Assembly (NCBI RefSeq): GCF_902686445.1
Contig: NC_062214.1
Span: 42,541,454-42,605,453 of the forward strand
Reading direction: 5' to 3'
Length of the DNA: 64,000 nt
DNA from: Sciurus carolinensis
Taxonomy: Eukaryota > Chordata > Mammalia > Rodentia > Sciuridae
Shown here: positions 60,063-64,000 of the stretch, in pieces
Position numbering within the stretch: position 1 is the first letter of the stretch
Layout: each line of letters starts with the position of its first letter
Position numbers and translations under genes: made by a program
Notes under the pieces: model-generated
Seen by the model: only the letters and a program-made list of their open reading frames with translations
Database searches by the model: none
What the model was told of the DNA's origin: nothing

Positions 60063-61724
60063 AGTTTGAGGGGAACCAGAAACCAACCTCCTAGAAGCTT
60101 GGGATTAGAGATCAGCAAAACTACCGCCCAGTCAGCCCTGCAGGTCATGGACAGTGCAGAATGGCCACCTGCTCCCAAATGGTCTCTCCTGGGTCCTTAT
60201 TCCAGGAGAAAATTAGAGTCACTTTTGCCTTATGACATTGTTAAATTATGCTGTGGAGTCACAGTCTCACTCTCTCCACACTAACATGTACAAAGAAAAT
60301 ATTCTTCAATCTTAGGCATCTCCACTCAAAGAGGTACAGGGGGGGTCAACATTTTATCGTGAGTGGGGCTCCCCAGAAGCAGAGGTGCAGACCAGGATTC
60401 AGGTGCACATGGCTTAGTGAGGGAAGCAGGAGGGGGCAGGGAGAGCGCTGAGCAGTGTCAGGTGGAATCAGCTTCTGCCTGATCCCATGGGGCGCTCTAA
60501 AGTAGGAATAGTGCCAGAGTTAGCCTCACCTTGTGACAAGGGGACTGAGCTCTTATGCTTCCGTGTCTGTAGGCCATTAACTGCCCTCAGCCTGGGGGCT
60601 GGGCCTCCCAGCCTCCCAGGTGTCTCCAGGTGTGGCAGCTTCCATTTCTGTTTCCAAGGCAACGCTCCTCTGCAACAAGATTAACTGCAGCACCTGCAGC
60701 AACTGGGGATGGGTGCACCTGCTGGGCAGGTGGACCTGAGGGCAGTCCCTGCAGTTCCCACGACACTGTCTCTTCAGGTTCAGGCTGAAAAGGCAATGCA
60801 GTATGAATATGTAGTTAGCTTCTGTCCAGGATACCTTAAAGAGTCTCTGCTGGGAGATGTGGTCTCCTCAGGGACACTCTGCCCCTCTTCAGTCCTCCCT
60901 CAGGAGTGATATGACTATCAGGGTGTGGGTGGGGACAGCGCTTACTGGGCCTTTGTAGTGGTGGAGAGAGGGGACTTTGAATACCATTGGAGTCTGCAGG
61001 ACGATGGCCTGATCCTTGTGGCCTTGTCACTGCTCTGGTCTGGGGTGCCCAGCCCCTCCCGATCTGTTAGGGATATCTTGATCCTCACTACTGGCTGCAG
61101 ACTGTGACCTGTGGATGGTAGGGGTCCTATTTATGGGATCTCTTCATCCTGACTCCAGACTCCAGCTTACCCATCAGTCCTCAAAGCATCTTCTGCCCCA
61201 TCTTGCTCTGGAAACATGAACTTTTTGCTGCAAAAATGTCAAGGATACCTCCTTGAGCTCATCCACCCAGCCACTGTTCACTGATGAGCTTCTTCCCCGA
61301 ACACTTTAGAAGTGGCCCTGCTCTTGACATCTCCTCCTAAGCCCAAGGAAGCAGGCCAAGTCTCCCAGGCATGGTTCCTGTGCCCCCATCCCAGAAACTC
61401 CCCTTGGCAATCTAACATACCTGCCTCTATCTGCCACTTCCAGATTTGTGTCCCAGAAAGGGACGCAAGCCCCCTGCTATGTTATCTGCTTCCCACATAT
61501 TCATCCTTCCTTCACCTTCCCCAGGAGGATGGTTTGAAAAAGGGGCAAGCTTTCCCTTTCTTTCTAGAGTTCATGAGGCAGGAAAATTAGACCTTTCTTT
61601 TTCTTCTGAGGAGTCTCCTTTCTCTTCCCACATGACACTGCTTTCCCCTTCTCTTTGGGACTGTCATGACAAAGTGGGGAGGAACCAAAATGCTCTACTC
61701 ACATGGAGCTGTAAATTAGGAGGT
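60063..61724. other. Unique sequence, moderately GC-rich
   Basis: About 1.6 kb. Short open frames on both strands resemble no family. The block at 60360-60420 may be an old LTR. Confidence 0.35.
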
Positions 61725-61815
61725 TTAAAAATATATCTGTTATATTCATAGATGTTCATAGCACCATCATTCACAGCAGCCACATCCAAGGGTCCATAAT
61801 AGATAAGCAAAATGT

Positions 61816-62195
61816 CACCTGCCCTCCACATCTCTGGGTTCTGCACCCCAAGATTCAAAAATATTTTAGAATTTTTTTCAGCAAATCTCACTATTATGTA
61901 TAATTATGAAGCACCAATAAAATAAAATATGAACAAAAGATTTTAAAATTACATCTATGCAGGTACAGGTTTTTATCCTTGTCAATATTCTCTAAACATA
62001 TAGCATGACAACTACCCATACATCATTGATATTATATTAGATACTAAAAGCAATGTAGAAGTGATATAAATATGTAGGAGGATGTATGTAGGTTATATAC
62101 AGATAATTACTGAATTTTATGTAAGGGACTTGGGCATTCATGGATTTTGATATCCATGTAAAGGTCCTAGAACTGACAGACAACTCTTTATATAT
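61816..62195 (-). mobile_element. MER2-like DNA transposon within L1
   Basis: Antisense MER2 order: aagattcaaaaatattttag, then ggttatatacagataattac and a ggattttgatatccatgt end. Confidence 0.7.
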
Positions 62196-62233
62196 ATGGC
62201 AGAATATTATTCAGCCTTAAAAAGGAAATAACT

Positions 62234-62310
62234 TGGCCTGGGGATATAGATCACTGGTAGAGTGCTTGCCTAGCAAGTGTGAGGCCCTGGGTTCAATTCC
62301 CAGCACTACC

Positions 62311-62340
<30 letters not shown>
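62234..62340 (+). mobile_element. ID SINE with long A tail, nested in L1
   Basis: Ggcctggggatatagatcac, then gccctgggttcaattcccag, and an A-run of about 29. Flanked by aaaaaggaaa on both sides. Confidence 0.95.
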
Positions 62341-62341
<1 letters not shown>

Positions 62342-62884
62342 AAAGAAATCTGTTACATGTTATAGCATGAACCTTAGGAACTTTACACTAAATGAACTAA
62401 ACTAATCACAAAAGGCAAATACTATATAAGTATGCATAGGAGGTTCCCAGAATAGGCAAATTCATTGACACAGAGAGTGTTAGAGGCTAGGGGAAGGGGA
62501 AGAAGGGGGAGCTGTTTACTGAGTATTTAAAAGTTCTAGAGATTGGTGCACAATGTGAGTATAATTAACACTACTGAACTCTGACTTAAAAATGGTTATA
62601 ATGGTAAAATTTATGTTGCAAATGTCACCACAATTAAAAATAAAAATAAATAGTGAAGAAAAGTATATATCTGTTACAAATGCCAATATCTGGTCCATAG
62701 AGTATAAAACCCTACATTCATTCATTCTTTATATGACTTATTAGATTAGTTCCTGATCATGTGCAGAGAACAGGACCCAAAGGGAGGGAATATTTTCCTG
62801 AAGGAAAGATGCAACCAGAAACAGTCCCAGCTAGAACTACTCTCCAGACAAGGATGTCCAACTAGATTGGACTTAACAGTAAAA

Positions 62885-63075
62885 GGAAAATTACAGACAT
62901 GTGTTACTTAAGGATGGAAGTACTTTCTGAGAAGTGCTCTGTTAGGCCATTTCATGATTGTGTGAATGTCCTAGATTGTGCTTGCACTTACCTAGATGTC
63001 CTAGGTCAATCACATGATGTGGGTCCTGATGCAATCAAGAGACGGGTGAAAAGAGATGTTTTGAGGTAGTGTGGG
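62885..63075 (+). mobile_element. Tigger-type DNA transposon, left part
   Basis: Gacatgtgttacttaaggat and tctgttaggccatttcatga. The probable continuation lies at 63710-63790 beyond an LTR. Confidence 0.6.
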
Positions 63076-63084
63076 CATAACATA

Positions 63085-63705
63085 GTGTATGTCAGTTTTG
63101 CATTACTGCAACGAAGTGCCTGAGGCAGCCCACTTTATGAGGGAAGTGGTTTAGTTAGTTCACAGTTTCAAAGACTGAAGGACCAAACAGCCTGGCACAG
63201 GCTCTAGCTCTGGCATGGGTCCCATGACTGGTGGAAGATGGTGGAGCACATGCAGAGGAAGGATCACATCGAGATCCAGAAAGCAGGGAGAATTGGGTTA
63301 GGCTAAACTCAGACTATGATAACAACCAAAGATCTACCAAAGATCCCATAAGAAGAACCTCCTGGGTGGCGCACACCTGTAATCCCAGCAGCTTGGGAGG
63401 CCGAGACAGGAGGATCACGAGTTCAAAGCCAGCCTCAGCAAAAGTGAAGCACTAAGCCACTCAGTGAGACCCTGTCTCTAAATAAAATACAAAAGAGGTC
63501 TGAGGATGTGGTTCAGTGACTGAGTGCCCCTGAGTTCAATCCCCAGCAACCCCCCCACAAAAAAAAGAAAGAAATACCTCCTGAGGAAAACCCTCCCAAT
63601 TTGCCATCTCCTAACAGTGCCATCTTGAGAACCAAGTCATCAATCACAGTAGACCCTGGAGGGACACCTAAACCACACCCAAACCATAGCATGTACAACA
63701 CAACT
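63085..63705 (-). mobile_element. MaLR solitary LTR, antisense, holding a SINE
   Basis: Ttttgcattactgcaacgaa at one end and acacccaaaccatagcatg at the other, split by the SINE at 63362-63572. Confidence 0.7.
63362..63572 (+). mobile_element. B1-ID composite SINE nested in an LTR
   Basis: Gcgcacacctgtaatcccag, linker aaataaaatacaaaagagg, ID half ending gttcaatccccagcaac. Acctcctg on both sides. Confidence 0.95.
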
Positions 63706-63709
63706 TTAC

Positions 63710-64000
63710 AGTGAACTAATAAAAAGTATAGTATGGTAAATACATAAGCCAATAACAGTTATCATTATCAAAGGTTATGTAAAATCAGAGTACTGGCTAC
63801 ATCAGAACTCATCCTTCTTGTTCCTTTCCAACATTTTATCTCTTTGTTAGTTTACAGTCTTTAGATGGCACAAAATTCACATAGATCCACAATTCCTAGT
63901 CTACCATTTTCAAATCCAAAGAGCTCTAGGATCCAGAAGATTTTTGCTTTTGTTTTACTTTTGATGAGGGGTACTTATTGAGCAGCCATACCTGGCCTGC
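63710..64000 (+). mobile_element. Tigger-type transposon continuation, then unique sequence
   Basis: Tatggtaaatacataagcca and gttatcattatcaaaggtta match the style of the element begun at 62885. After about 63790 I see nothing to name. Confidence 0.4.

Larger units (their letters stand above)
61725..62660 (+). mobile_element. Older L1 3' end, split by MER2-like and ID insertions
   Basis: L1 text before the first insertion (atgttcatagcaccatcatt) resumes after it (gcagaatattattcagcctt) and again after the ID, ending in aattaaaaataaaaataaat. Confidence 0.75.

Noticed and set aside
31101..64000. Coding exons of BANF2, the expected neighbour
   Set aside because: I looked for text encoding the BAF-like protein and did not find it; they probably lie beyond the right edge.

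Overview
This is a stretch of mammalian nuclear DNA. It has introns, a CpG-island promoter and dense interspersed repeats, with no operons or long intronless genes. The repeats point to a rodent of the squirrel group (Sciuridae or a close relative). There are many tRNA-Ala-derived ID elements, and many composite SINEs in which a 7SL-derived B1-like half is joined to an ID-like tail. The species call is inference from repeat style and was not checked by a search.

The only gene supported with confidence is RRBP1 (ribosome-binding protein 1, p180), on the minus strand. A non-coding first exon lies in the CpG island and ends at a GT donor at 30380-30379. Intron 1 is about 23 kb. The giant second exon (7380 down to 5085) holds the start codon, the ER membrane anchor, a lysine-rich linker and 54 tandem decapeptide repeats. 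Its donor is at 5084-5083. The coiled-coil exons should lie beyond the left edge; none was recognised at 1-5084.

By region: 1-5084 is RRBP1 intron 2 with a few SINEs and a MER2. 5085-7380 is the coding exon. 7381-30380 is intron 1; from 10.7 to 23 kb it is a mosaic of antisense L1, Tigger-type DNA transposons, SINEs and two younger L1 3' ends with target-site duplications. 29.4-31.1 kb is the CpG island and promoter. 31-64 kb is upstream intergenic sequence with SINEs, MaLR LTRs, Tigger/MER2/MER5A transposons, L2/MIR relics and apparently unique stretches. One exon-shaped segment on the plus strand (42342-42464) may belong to a divergent neighbour, which would be BANF2 if human gene order holds.

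I found no CRISPR array, rRNA, genuine tRNA gene, intact retroviral coding region or new multi-gene system. The most interesting items are structural: an inverted L1 duplication at 12.7-13.6 kb, an L1 insertion with telomere-like repeats and a probable 3' transduction, recently homogenised 30-bp units in RRBP1, GC-rich triplet/hexamer repeats in its 5'UTR, and a tRNA-like fold beside the promoter.
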